Shown here one piece after another: positions 10,021 to 23,228 of a DNA stretch of 34,880 bases. Numbering within the stretch: position 1 is the first letter of the stretch; every line of letters starts with the position of its first letter. This stretch comes from Pelargonium nanum (lineage: Eukaryota; Streptophyta; Magnoliopsida; Geraniales; Geraniaceae): assembly GCA_036897485.1 (NCBI GenBank), contig JAYMTF010000501.1, forward strand, positions 1 through 34,880, given 5' to 3'. The position numbers and the translations under genes are program-made. A model generated the notes under the pieces. That model was not told the DNA's origin, did not search any database, and saw nothing but the letters and a program-made list of their open reading frames with translations.

Positions 10021-10745
10021 CATTTTTTTTGACGGGAAATAATATTTTATTTCACTAAGCACTAAAAATCGAAAATACAATGCGAATAATATGAGCCAAA
10101 CCTAAAACATGAATGGAAACTGGAAACCAACTTGAAAATCGAAATAAACCAAACTCCAATTAAACCCTGTTCCAAATAGTCTAAACCTTCTTTCAAAAAT
10201 GCCGTACTTGTTTATCTTGGATACAAACCAAATTAACAAATCAGGGGCACTTGGTAAACACTCCCCCCAATCTGCAAACCGCAACATGACTTCATCGCAA
10301 CGCTCACGTTCTCAAGGATCTTGTGTACTAACCAATTAATCGAATCAGGGGCACTTGGTAAACCCTCCCCTCCGATTTGTCGGACAACCTCTTGCATCCA
10401 CAAAACGACCATCAACACAACTTGTCGAGCCAGACCTCATCGATCTCGGCTTACCCATGACCTGATTCTATCGCAGGAGCCACCTCGTACCCCCGGACTG
10501 ACCTCCGCCATAACCGCAATCTCTGATAATGATTCCGCTTCCCTAAACCTTCCTCTACCGACGCCCTAAACACCACTTGCTGAACCCTAGTCGCCTCAGA
10601 CGAAAACCCTAGATGCTCTTCAAAGTCCCACACACCCAAAAAATCCTAGCCGCCCTTAGTTGCCCTACAAGCAATACACTCCTAGAGAGAGAACGACCAC
10701 CAAGTGATCAGCGCAGCTGCTCAAGTGAGCCCCGCCGCTTAGCTC
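10021..10745 (-). mobile_element. Minus-strand retroposon (LINE-type 3' end), copy 1
   Basis: The left end is a T-run followed by a GACGGGAAATAATATTTTATTTC block, so the minus strand ends with an AATAAA-bearing 3' end and an A-tail, as non-LTR retroposons do. The interior is much more GC-rich than the flanks and contains several CTAGGGTTT-like motifs on the minus strand. A 50-bp block around GGGGCACTTGGTAAAC occurs twice (about 10,226-10,275 and 10,329-10,379). A related block lies in the retroposon at 26,266-26,976. No reverse transcriptase is readable. The right boundary is uncertain. A poor match of the left flank at about 10,777-10,795 might be a decayed target-site duplication. Confidence 0.5.
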
Positions 10746-12240
10746 CAGAACCAATCACGAAAGTTTCCTTCTCATGGATGTGAAAACACTTAAATATTTG
10801 AACAATTAAACTTAAAACTCGAACATTGAAACTAATATCTTTGTTTATGTGGACAAGACGACAAACAACTCTAGTGCGTTTACTTTGACCCAAATCAAAC
10901 ATGCGTATCAGTATGTTTTGGAAATTAAATTGATGATATGTAATATTTAATGAGATGATTTTTTATAGCTGAATTACTAAATATCATCTAGTAAATTTTT
11001 TATATGAAATTATGTATAGTAAACTAAATGGTACGTGGTTACATAGATGAAAACCTATATACATAGAGATGTAGGGTACCATAGTTTGTAGGGCATAATA
11101 GTTTTTGTCTTTTCAATTAGTACTAATTGTACTTACTTCTCTGGAATGCAATTCTGTCTGGGCAGATGGGAGAGACACACAACTAATTTTTTATCCCATT
11201 CACTTCATTACTTATTAAAATCTCATGTACCTGCACAAACTATATAACAAAAAGGCTTCTTAAATAAAGGTAATTTCTTTCAAATTTATATGTAGTGTAC
11301 ATGTGCAAAGACATATATATATTATTTTTATTCATTTAAATTATTTTATTAAAGTGAATTATTTGCTTCGTGAACTTTAATCGATTAATGATTCATTCTA
11401 ATTCAAATTTAGAAGTAGTTATTTAAAAAAAAAGTTAAATAGTTTTGTTTCCGTGTACTTGTTTTTATTTTGGCTCTAACTCCTAACTATGATACTGTGT
11501 TGTCTGAACTCTTGGACTGTTTTAATTTTTTTATTCTAGCCCACTTAACTGAATATTTTAGATTCTTCACTAACATGTCAGCTAGCTCTGTCAACTTAAA
11601 TGAAACAACGTCGTAACTAGAGTAACATGTTCACATAGTACATTGGCGAACTGTAGGTAGATTCTATGCTAGAGCTTTCGATAGTGTTATACAAATGGTT
11701 GGCGAGGTTGACAGCTCTTGAGAAAATATATCTTCTAAGAGCTCGTGCAAGACAATAATGTTTGCAAGTTTCTCAACAATCAAATATCAATAAGAGATTT
11801 TTTACATAAATGTTTCAACATGACAGTAACTACAGAAGGTAAGTAGAACAAACAAACTAATCATGTGCCATTTAAAGAAAAGAACTAGACAAGAACATTG
11901 TGATACTTTCAAGAGCTACACATAATAAACAAACAAAACAAAATTTATCAACTAAAACACATATGCTATTTTGAAAACACTAGTTTTTGAAGTACCATGA
12001 AGTAGTGTAATGGAGGAGAGGTTTACATTGTAGATGAAGCAACAAATTGTTTACGGTGGTGGTTACTACGTCGTATCAAAACCGGTACTCGTACACCTAA
12101 GCTACGACAGAGATGATTTAATTCTATGAACCCAAAAATTAAATATTAATACAGATACTCAAACAATATACAAAAAAAGCTGTATCTTTTATCAATGTCG
12201 GTTGGGTAATTTCTATACACACACATATATGAATAGTAGA
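10746..12240. other. Spacer and upstream region of the galactosyltransferase gene
   Basis: AT-rich DNA without a supported ORF. The last few hundred bases before about 12,240 presumably include the promoter of the next gene. A CTATACAC / ATATATGAA stretch at about 12,213-12,234 is the only TATA-like candidate, and it is weak. Confidence 0.4.
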
Positions 12241-12526
12241 GTTGTTGGGTCTTCCTCAATTCCACGCACCACCACAGATACAGAGGACTCACCTTCTGCA
12301 GACACAACAACACAGACATTTCACATTTCTAGAGATAGAGAGAGAGAGAGTTGCTAGTTGCTACTGTTCAATCATTGCTCTACCAGTTTTCTCGAATCTC
12401 TTCTTCTCCATCTAATCTATTCGGAGCTCTCTGCGGAGACCCTGTTTTGGGTCGAATTCTGGGAGAGAAAGTTTGTATCTTTGGATCTGAATCCGGGTCA
12501 ACTTGCTGGGTTTGTCGATTGTTGTA

Positions 12527-12547
12527 ATGGGTTTTTGCTTGATTTAG
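12527..12547 (+). other. Upstream ORF (6 codons) in the galactosyltransferase leader
   Basis: An ATG at 12,527 with G at -3 and G at +4 opens a six-residue frame (MGFCLI) that stops at 12,547, 49 nt before the main ATG. The context is strong for plants, so scanning ribosomes could start here and re-initiate downstream. This is only relevant if the transcript starts upstream of 12,527. The GA-rich stretch at about 12,331-12,350 and the C/T-rich sequence after 12,240 look like leader sequence. Confidence 0.4.
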
Positions 12548-12595
12548 CTCTTGATTGGTTGAGAGAGTGGAATTTGCATTACAAAAAGGACCATC

Positions 12596-15500
12596 ATGTC
12601 TTGGAAGAACAAAGGGGAGTTTGGTTCCAAGAGTTCAGTGTCTCGGAAATGGAGTTTTTTGCTTTGCATTGGCTGTTTCTGCGTTGGGATGCTCTTCTCC
12701 GATAGGTAATTTGTGTTATTTTTAATTTGAAGTATTTTGTTTCTTTTGTTTGGTTTAGTTCTCTTCGATAATCAGTTGGATGATTGTTCTTTTCCGGGTT
12801 TTCGTGCGAATTTCAGGAGAAATGTTTGGTTTTTTGTGAATTTCTGCAAATGGGTTTTGATGTGTTTTTCTTAATTATGGTATTTATGTGATGTATATGG
12901 TAATGTTTTGGTATGATTTTTAGTCCTCTACAAGGTTCTGATCGGATTGAGAGTTTGATTTCTGTTACCTTTTCTTATCTTGTAATTGTGGTATTGGTAC
13001 TTACTGTGTCGAATTAAATGTCCAGAAAGGGTTAGATCTGAATTTCATGCTATGGAATTTTACTTTTTGAATGTTGTTTTTGCACATGGAATGTGAATAC
13101 TGGAGCTCTAGAAAAGAGTCAACTACAAGTTCAAGTTCTGCATGATATTTGCCTTCTCACTTGTGTGTATTTTCTGCTATCATAATTGCAAATAAAAGGA
13201 GGTTATTATTTTACTCCACTTCCTCCTTTTGGAAGTTTTGGGGTTATTATATTCAAGTTTGTTGGTTTTGGGGAGTGGCTCCTTATGATGAGAATCATTA
13301 GAACACATAGAATGCTGCTAGGACAGCCTAAATGCCCTCGGGATAGAGGACAGCTGCATTTTGGTGTTGAGGCACTCACTGTTGCTGTGTATAGTGATCC
13401 TACGGGCAAATTCTATAATTAGAACCTTTGATAGTTATTTTTAGCAGGCCATTTTAACCTAAGGAAATAAGGTCCCAACGCGCTTTAAGATCCTAATATA
13501 GTCTTTCCTGGCTTTATGTCTCCATTTCACATTTTTCAGTCATGAACTTTGATCATGTGGATTGTATTTTTGCTCAATTGTCTTACTTTATCTCATCATC
13601 ATGACCAACATCCACATTTTTTTTAATCTCGTAATATCTTCGTGTCATAAATATAATTACTTTATGATTATAATTTTTCCAGTCATGATCATGCTTTACT
13701 AATATTAGTATATATTGGAAACAGAATGTGGACAGTGCCTGAAGTTAAAGGTATATCAACTACAGCAAGGATTGAAGATGAACAACTAAAGTTGGTTTCA
13801 GAGGGCTGTGATCCAAACATAGTAAGTATCTATTTTCCAAATATTCTATACTTCATCTCATATCTGGTTAGGGACTTTTTTTTTTGAGAGGTGGTTAGGG
13901 ACATTGATGTCCTTGAAAGCAAAGCTACATTATTGAGTTTCCATAGGTACTTGGACTTCTTAGATATTTTGGCTCATTGACAAGTTTTTGCTTTTCTGTT
14001 TCTTTAGAAAAGTGTAAAGCGTGAATCGGGAGATATTCTTGGAGAAGTTTCAAAAACCCATCATGCTATACAGTAAGATATATGAGACTATTTATATTGC
14101 ACTGAATCATGGATCCTTGATTGCTGAGCTTATGCCTGTTTACAAATTGCAGAACACTGGATAAAACAATTTCAAATTTAGAGATGGAGTTAGCTGCTGC
14201 AAGGGCTGCACAAGAATCTATAGTTAATGGCTCTCCCTTATCAGAAAATCTGCAAATTTCTGAATCAAGTGGGAAAAGAAAATATTTGATGGTTGTAGGC
14301 ATCAATACTGCTTTCAGCAGCCGAAAGCGAAGGGATTCAGTTCGTGCTACTTGGATGCCTCAAGGTTCTTGGGTTGATATATTATTGTATGCAGTTTTTT
14401 GTTATTTTATATTAAGTTTCAGTCATTAATTATTTTACACTCATGTTTTGTGAGATAAATAGGTGATAAGCTAAGGAAGCTTGAGGAAGAGAAGGGAATT
14501 GTGATGCGCTTTGTTATTGGTCACAGGTGAGTACTAGTGCTGAAACTGATTTGACCTCTAGTACATTTACATTTCGACTGTTGCCATTCTAGCCTACAGA
14601 AAATTATGACTTTGTTGAACTTTGTATCAGAAGACCATGGAACTATTGCATAGATGCAATACTAATACACTTGGATATGATGAAAGGAAAGATTAATTGT
14701 TGTAGTTATTCATTTCCTCTTGTAAGTCACATGTTACCTGGTAATACATAATAGTATGCTTGTGGGTATGAAGTACTGTAAGCATACATTGCTATAGAAA
14801 TAAGAAAATCACTCAGTGAAATGCTTACAAATATACCTTGAGAGTTTCCCATGCTTCATTCTGGAAATAATCAAGGAAGGACATGTCCAACATTGACATC
14901 AGTTTAGGTTTGGATTATGTGTGTAGCCATGAAAGAGAATTGAGCTCCAAGTTTAAGATTTTCGTTATGAATAATGAAACGTCAATGACAAGGAATCTTA
15001 AGTTCACGTCTATTACCACTACATATTTTTTGCAACATGAATTTCAAGATCATGTGTACTTTGTATGTATGAGTTGCAGTTCTCACATGAGTTTCTGTCC
15101 ATTATAGGTGTGCATATGTACATCCCAGAAAACAGAACTAATTTCAAGTGTGAAAAAAAAAAACAAAATAAAAGAAGATACTATTGCTAGTTCTATTTCA
15201 GTTAAGGTATCAGACACAATGCTTTGCAGGGGTTCATTGTATAGCAAAAGTCTATTCACGTTGTTCATCTTTCATTGTCTGCACTTATGTTCATTAATCT
15301 ACAGCCCTTTTAACTTGTAAAATTGTTGGTTACACAAATGGAGTTTAATTATTGTCCTTCCTCTTTATTGTCTCTTCTACAATAGTGCTACATCAGGTGG
15401 TATTCTTGATAGAGCCATTGAAGCAGAGGACAAGAAGCATGGTGACTTTTTGAGGCTGGTACTATTTCTGTCTTTTCTTATTTGACACAATGCATGTGGA

Positions 15501-17626
15501 CACAGATCTTTTGAACATCTTCATGTTGTGGTAATTTGAAAAAGCATCTCACACAATGTACTTTGTCTCTGTAATTCCATGGGAGCAGGAACACATTGAG
15601 GGTTACCTTGAATTGTCAGCCAAGACAAAGATTTACTTTGCGACTGCTGTTGCCTTGTGGGATGCAGATTTCTATGTGAAAGTTGATGATGATGTACATG
15701 TAAATATAGGTAAAGATGTTGCACATATGACCACCTTATCTTTCACTGCTTTATATTGATCATTGAGACGGATTATCTTATTTTTGAATTTTAAGTCATG
15801 TATACAAACTTGTGGACAGCCTAATCTTCTTCATGTTCTTCATATCTTAGGAGCAACCTAACGATATTCTTATTTTACACTTAATCTGGAATTCATTTGA
15901 CATTTTCTAGTGGTGCCTTTGATTACTATATAATGCAATGGTTTTTCAACAACTAATTTGACCAGACATGCTTTCATAGTTAAAAGTTGCTTATTATGGA
16001 CATGTATTGATTTCAGAAATTTGTCAAGGAGTTACTAAATACTTTCTTTGTGAGCATTTATCTTATGTTCCATAGATATTCACTTACCAAGACATAAAGA
16101 TAATAATATACTATAATGTTTTCTTACAATGGATCCATTTTTTTTTTAATTTGCAGCAACTCTAGGAGCAACATTAGCTAGGCATCGGTCAAAGCCCAGG
16201 GTGTATATTGGATGCATGAAATCTGGTCCAGTTCTTGCTCAAAAGTAAGACAAGATTTCTTAAATTTTCTTTGCTAACTATACTCTCTATCCAAAAATGA
16301 GCTTCATGTTTCCTATTTTCCTTTTCTTTTTCTGGGTATAATTATATTAGTGCTCAGCTTTCCCTCATGGCTTTGTTGTAACAAATTCAAGTCGTTTTAA
16401 TTAACTGATATCATCATATTGGGATATTATTGGCAATTCATGTATAACTAACTTATCAAAAAGCAAAGAGGACCCTCATTTTAGGACAATAATTTTAGAG
16501 AAACAGGACACTTGTCAGAAGGAGTATTTACTTGATCTAATTCTTGATTTTTCCATGTCCAGGGGTGTAAGATACCATGAACCTGAGCATTGGAAATTTG
16601 GTGAGGAAGGCAACAAGTATTTCCGCCATGCAACTGGGCAGCTATATGCTATCTCAAAAGATTTGGCTACTTATGTGTCAATTAACCAGTATGTTTCTTC
16701 CAGAAAGTGACAGATTTATGTTCATTAATTTTATGCCCTCTAACTTGGTTCTCTTTTGACATTAATCATCCAGGCACATGCTACACAGATATGCTAATGA
16801 GGATGTCTCATTGGGATCATGGTTTATTGGCTTGGATGTAGAGCATATTGATGACCGCAGGTTATGCTGCGGTACCCCACCTGGTAATCTTGTTAACTTA
16901 TAGATACTGTACAACTATTTTTTCTTCTGTCTTTAACTTACTTTGGATTTCTATGACGGTCACCTCTGTCAATTCTGCATATGTACATTACAGATACTTA
17001 CATATTTGGCTCCATATATAGGCCATGTTCGTAGTACTACCATATCACATACATTGACTTTTCTATGTTAAACTCGACTCTTCAATCTAAATCTTCTGTT
17101 CATGGATTGTGGGTTTTGAACGGGATTTCCATTCTGGCCCATGTTCATGGTCAACCTAGACAAAAGTAGGGAATTTGGTGGAAGTTATTGCCGGTGATAT
17201 GGACCAGTTCTTAATTGCTCCTCTGGGATCAACTATAATAATGGAGGATTTATTTCATTGGAAGAGGAAAGTATCCATATTAGGTGCCTCAGTTATATGA
17301 ATGTAGCACTCTTCATAGAAGTGTCTGTAGTTACAGTTCAGCAGCTCCTTGTTGGTGTATGTGAGTGTGATAAAATTTACCAGAATGACTTAGGAATAAG
17401 AAATGAGTCAAATGATGCTAACTTTTTTCAGAATGTATAATTAAACTAAATGACTAATGATTTTAATTTTACCATAGATTGTGAATGGAAGGCTCAGGCG
17501 GGCAACATCTGTGTTGCTTCATTTGATTGGAGTTGCAGCGGGATCTGCAAGTCTGCAGAGAGGATCAAGGAGGTTCACAGACGCTGCGGGGAAGGCGAGA
17601 ATGCTTTGTGGAGTGCAGTGTTCTGA
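12596..17626 (+). CDS. B3GALT: Probable beta-1,3-galactosyltransferase (GT31), 11 exons, 404 aa
   Basis: Exons: 12596-12705, 13725-13821, 14008-14072, 14153-14364, 14463-14526, 15386-15458, 15589-15709, 16157-16244, 16563-16688, 16774-16883, 17478-17626. All introns are GT-AG and all junctions keep frame. The product is a type II Golgi membrane protein: a short cytosolic N-terminus starting MSWKNKGEF, a membrane anchor at residues about 19-35, a DUF4094-type stem with a predicted coiled stretch (residues 92-111), and a Galactosyl_T domain from about residue 134 ([25 protein letters not shown]). The metal/UDP-sugar DxD motif is DDD at 240-242 within KVDDDVHVN. Later family blocks ([27 protein letters not shown]) and a Cys-rich C-terminus are intact. 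Family members transfer Gal in beta-1,3 linkage to glycoproteins or arabinogalactan proteins. The exact acceptor cannot be read from sequence. The ATG has A at -3. Confidence 0.95.
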
Positions 17627-18076
17627 TTGGCAAGTAATGCATCTTCCAAACTCAGGAGGATGCTAATATAGACAGTGTGAGCTTGTTAGGGATGTCGATA
17701 CAGGGGAAAAAGAAGAAAAAAGAACGCACGCAATGTCATAATGTAAAATGTGGTAGGAAATATATTTTTTTTCTTCCTTTTTTGGATCGGCAGGGGGGGG
17801 GAGAGGGTGAGAGGGGTGAAAATCTTGCGGGGGTTCTGCTCCGTTTTAGCTTAGTAGAGACCCTATAGCAATCCCGGGAGAGGAAAAAGCTTTGTATATT
17901 AGTCATTTTTTCATGTTTAGAGGGAGGAACCATCCTGTATGTTCTCATAACAACCTCCAATATTTGTGCTACCACTTGATGTCTTGTTTAGTGGATTTTG
18001 CCTGGAACTCTTCCATATATAATTCAACTTCTCAAGGTCTCCTTTCTTGATCTTGGAGCCTCATTGTGGAGTGAAT

Positions 18077-18082
18077 AATAAA
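18077..18082 (+). terminator. Likely polyadenylation signal of the galactosyltransferase gene
   Basis: AATAAA about 450 nt after the stop codon, in AT-rich sequence and before the next gene's promoter. It is the best match in the 3' region, though plant poly(A) signals are loose. Confidence 0.45.
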
Positions 18083-18474
18083 TTGCATTTCTTTTCTATA
18101 ATTGGTCAGCAACATAGTTGCAGAATGGAACTATTTTCTTCTTTTGCATGAACCCAAGTTTCATCAGCATGAAGCTAGAGTGATGTAGTGTGAATTGTTG
18201 TTTTTTGGGTGGTTTCACCAACTTAAATTGATCCATTGGGGACATGATCACATTCTTGAACAAGTCCTCATGCTTTAAATTCACATTAGTAAAAGAAGAA
18301 GCCAATGAAGATTCTTTTTTGGAAAAGTAGATAAAAGAAACCATGCCATCTCTTTTGGATAATACCAAACAACTCACACAATGATTTCAACACCAACAAA
18401 AGCAAATGTCCACTGCTTCTCACTCTTCCCACTAATCAAGCTCTCAAGTATTACCTTTTCATGTCAAGAAAGTT

Positions 18475-18480
18475 TATATA
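18475..18480 (+). promoter_or_regulatory. Candidate TATA box of the CASP-like gene
   Basis: TATATA about 110 bp upstream of the ATG at 18,591, followed by C/T-rich sequence typical of a plant leader. A second ATATAC at 18,502 is an alternative. Confidence 0.4.
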
Positions 18481-18590
18481 TTTCCATTCAAAATCCAAAG
18501 CATATACCCTTTTTCCATTTCTAAAACATTCCCATCTTCTCCCTCTTCATTCACATTGATTCTGAGTTCTTGATAGTGATTACAAACATT

Positions 18591-19445
18591 ATGAGTGGCA
18601 ATGTTGGTGATGATGAGCCAAAACACACCCCAATCCTTAAGGTTATTGATTCTTCTCTAAGGCTCTCTGTGGTTCCTCTTAGTGTTGCAACTATATGGCT
18701 AACAGTGAACAACCAGGAGGACAACACCACCTTTGGGAAGCTGGATTTCAGCAGCCTCATGGGACTCAGGTAAACATCCTTATTTTTACCTTCTTTTTCT
18801 GCTGAATTCTTTTTTTTTATCAGCGAGCGTACCAACACTGAGGTTCAAAACTGTGACATTGAGGGATCATGTGAAATCAATCACTTGTCCTACTAAGTGT
18901 TCGTTTTTTTGCTGAATTCACAAGTACTCATGATAGTTGAGGGTTTTTTTTTCCTGCAGGTATATGATTTGTGTGAGTGCCATTTGTGCTGGTTATGCTT
19001 TTGTTGGTGCCATCTCCTCATGGCTCAAATGCTTGGCCACTAAAGCTTGGCTCTTCTTTGTCTCAGACCAGGTTTAATTTAGCAATCTTCAATTGATCAT
19101 GTCTCCAATTTTCCTCTTAGTTAGTACTATTGTTTTTAACATATTGGGTGTTTTCTTGGGATGAAAATGGAGCAGGTTGTAGCATACTTAATGGTCACAT
19201 CTGTAGCTGCAGCAATAGAGAGAGTGCAACTAGTTTACAATGGTGATAAGGAGGTGTCATGGAGTGAAGCTTGCAGCACCTATGGAAGATTCTGTAGTAG
19301 AATGAAACTGGGTTTGATTGTTCATTGTTTGGTTCTTTGTTGCTTTCTTGTTTTAGCAGTGATTTCAGCTTATAGGACTTTCAGTATGTTTGAGCCACCA
19401 GCCACAGTTTCTTCCAAAGATGTGGAAGAAGAAAGAACATCATAA
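18591..19445 (+). CDS. CASP-like membrane protein (CASPL group 2, 2D-type), 3 exons, 186 aa
   Basis: Exons 18591-18769, 18960-19071 and 19176-19445, joined in frame at GT-AG introns. The protein has the four-helix MARVEL-like layout of the CASP/CASPL (UPF0497) family. Helix 1 is at residues about 22-39 with the conserved Arg (R24, [16 protein letters not shown]). Helix 2 is at about 61-81. Helix 3 is at about 89-110 with the conserved Asp (D96, FFVSDQVVAYLM). Helix 4 is at about 142-162, followed by [13 protein letters not shown]. The second loop carries [12 protein letters not shown]. The cytosolic N-terminus is short. CASPs scaffold Casparian strip membrane domains, while CASP-like proteins mark other plasma-membrane domains in various tissues. 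The role of this member is unknown. It lies about 1 kb downstream of the galactosyltransferase stop on the same strand but has its own promoter. Confidence 0.93.
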
Positions 19446-19781
19446 ATACTCTTTTCTTTACAGCAATATTGTTTTTGTCGATGTGGTGTGGGTTTAAGAT
19501 AAAATACTATAGAAAATAATGGAAGAGCTTTTTGCTTTATATATACACTCAGGGAGTTGCTTCATTGTTCTAGGGGTGATCTCGGCTTCAAAACACGTAA
19601 TGTACTCATGTTTTACAATATTGATACGAGTACTTGACACTAGCTCGATAAGCGTGCCAAGAACGTCGGATTTGTACGAAACTAATTGTTTGGTTAGAGT
19701 TAACGATCTTTAGGGATTGCCATGCAAGACGATTAGGAGCAAGGGATTGTTAGATTCTACGATTTAATTTTTAAGAAATGC

Positions 19782-19787
19782 AATAAA
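19782..19787 (+). terminator. Possible polyadenylation signal of the CASP-like gene
   Basis: AATAAA about 340 nt after the stop codon. It is the only canonical hexamer nearby, but weaker signals closer to the stop could be used instead. Confidence 0.35.
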
Positions 19788-19799
19788 AAATTACTGTTT

Positions 19800-20690
19800 C
19801 TAGTTTGTATGTGTGATGTAATAACATGTAATGTAAACTAAATGAAATGAAACTGAAACATAACAATTAAACCAAACAAAGAAGGTATAAGTTGGACTAA
19901 TAGCTAATTCATAAAAACAAAATTCAACGGGCATTAACGTTTTTTTTTAACCAATGTGCAGTCAGATTAGTTGTACTACTCATGAGTAGCATAACCTTAC
20001 CTGTCACACGAGGAATTATGCACTTAATCCATACAGTCACCTCAGTTCAAACCAAACAAAGCTAGCATTAACTCTTGAACATGAAATTGAAGAAAACCCT
20101 AAAAACGTGTTACTAAAATTAGGTGCTAACTATCTTGAGATTAATATCCATGCCCTTAGCATTCAAGGAATTTTACATATGTTTTTGGTAATGGTATGCA
20201 TAAGTAATGCATGACACGAGCACGATCTGTTTATGAGCGAGTTAACACAACTAACATGTCTAAATAATTTTGTTCAAAATTACACCTCTCGACTCGACTC
20301 GACATGTTTAAATAAACAAGTTGATATTGACCCGATAATATATTTGGCCCGTTTAGTTTATATGGATCCATTTGTTTGAAATTTTTGCCCTTGAGTGAGT
20401 GAGTGAGTCAATGAATGAGTTATACGACTTATTTAATGACCCGTTTAATTAAACAGATTATACGAATTACATGAGTTCGGTACAAATACGACCTAATTAT
20501 TAAATAATTTACATTACTCAATTGAAATCCCGATGCAAACTCGATTGAACTGTATCCAATTCCCCTGTAAAAAAAAGAAAGCATAAATGTAGCAAACGCT
20601 TGTCGTTTCTTAAAAGGAGGAAAAATAGAGTCTCCTCTGATATTGCAAGTTGATCAAGAAAAGGTAGAGCGAGTAGTGTCAGACATATCC
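19800..20690. other. Spacer with a worn dispersed repeat and the upstream region of ATG8
   Basis: From about 20,220 to 20,520 the sequence repeats short words such as GACCCG, GTTTAATTAAAC, CGACTCGACTCGAC and TTATACGA. These are typical of a common angiosperm dispersed repeat with ACCCGTTTAATTAAAC blocks, here too decayed to bound. A GAGT microsatellite lies at about 20,394-20,410. No ORF is supported. The last 200 bases are presumably ATG8 promoter. Confidence 0.4.
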
Positions 20691-20767
20691 ACTCTCTCCC
20701 CAACTCTATCGTCTTTTTCCTCTCAATATCTTCTCCGGATCCTTTTCTTTGCTTCGTTTTCGTCTTG

Positions 20768-20881
20768 GTGATCCTCCAGATTCTTTTTTTTTCTTTTTCT
20801 TTTTACTTATTTGAATTATTTGAAATCCCTAATATTTTGATTTCTTCTGTCTGATCTTTGATTTTTCTTAAAATTCTGCAG
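20768..20881 (+). other. Probable 5'-leader intron of ATG8
   Basis: A donor-like TTG/GTGATC at 20,767/20,768 and a T-rich tract ending TTCTGCAG at 20,881 bracket a 114-nt intron 32 nt upstream of the ATG. The preceding C/T-rich stretch (about 20,690-20,767) looks like a plant leader. Leader introns are common in plant ATG8 genes. The donor choice is inferred. Confidence 0.45.
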
Positions 20882-20913
20882 TTTTCTCTGAACAGCAAGA
20901 GAAGTTTCAAGCC

Positions 20914-23228
<2,315 letters not shown>

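Noticed and set aside
10777..10795. Sequence resembling the left flank of the retroposon at 10,021, a possible decayed target-site duplication
   Set aside because: The match needs several gaps and substitutions, so it cannot fix the element's right boundary.
12358..12705. 115-codon frame overlapping the first galactosyltransferase exon
   Set aside because: It begins at TTG, not ATG, and runs in a different frame from the conserved MSWK start at 12,596.
18096..18377. Minus-strand frame of 93 codons between the galactosyltransferase and CASP-like genes
   Set aside because: It spans the promoter side of the CASP-like gene, and its composition is unremarkable with no family resemblance.
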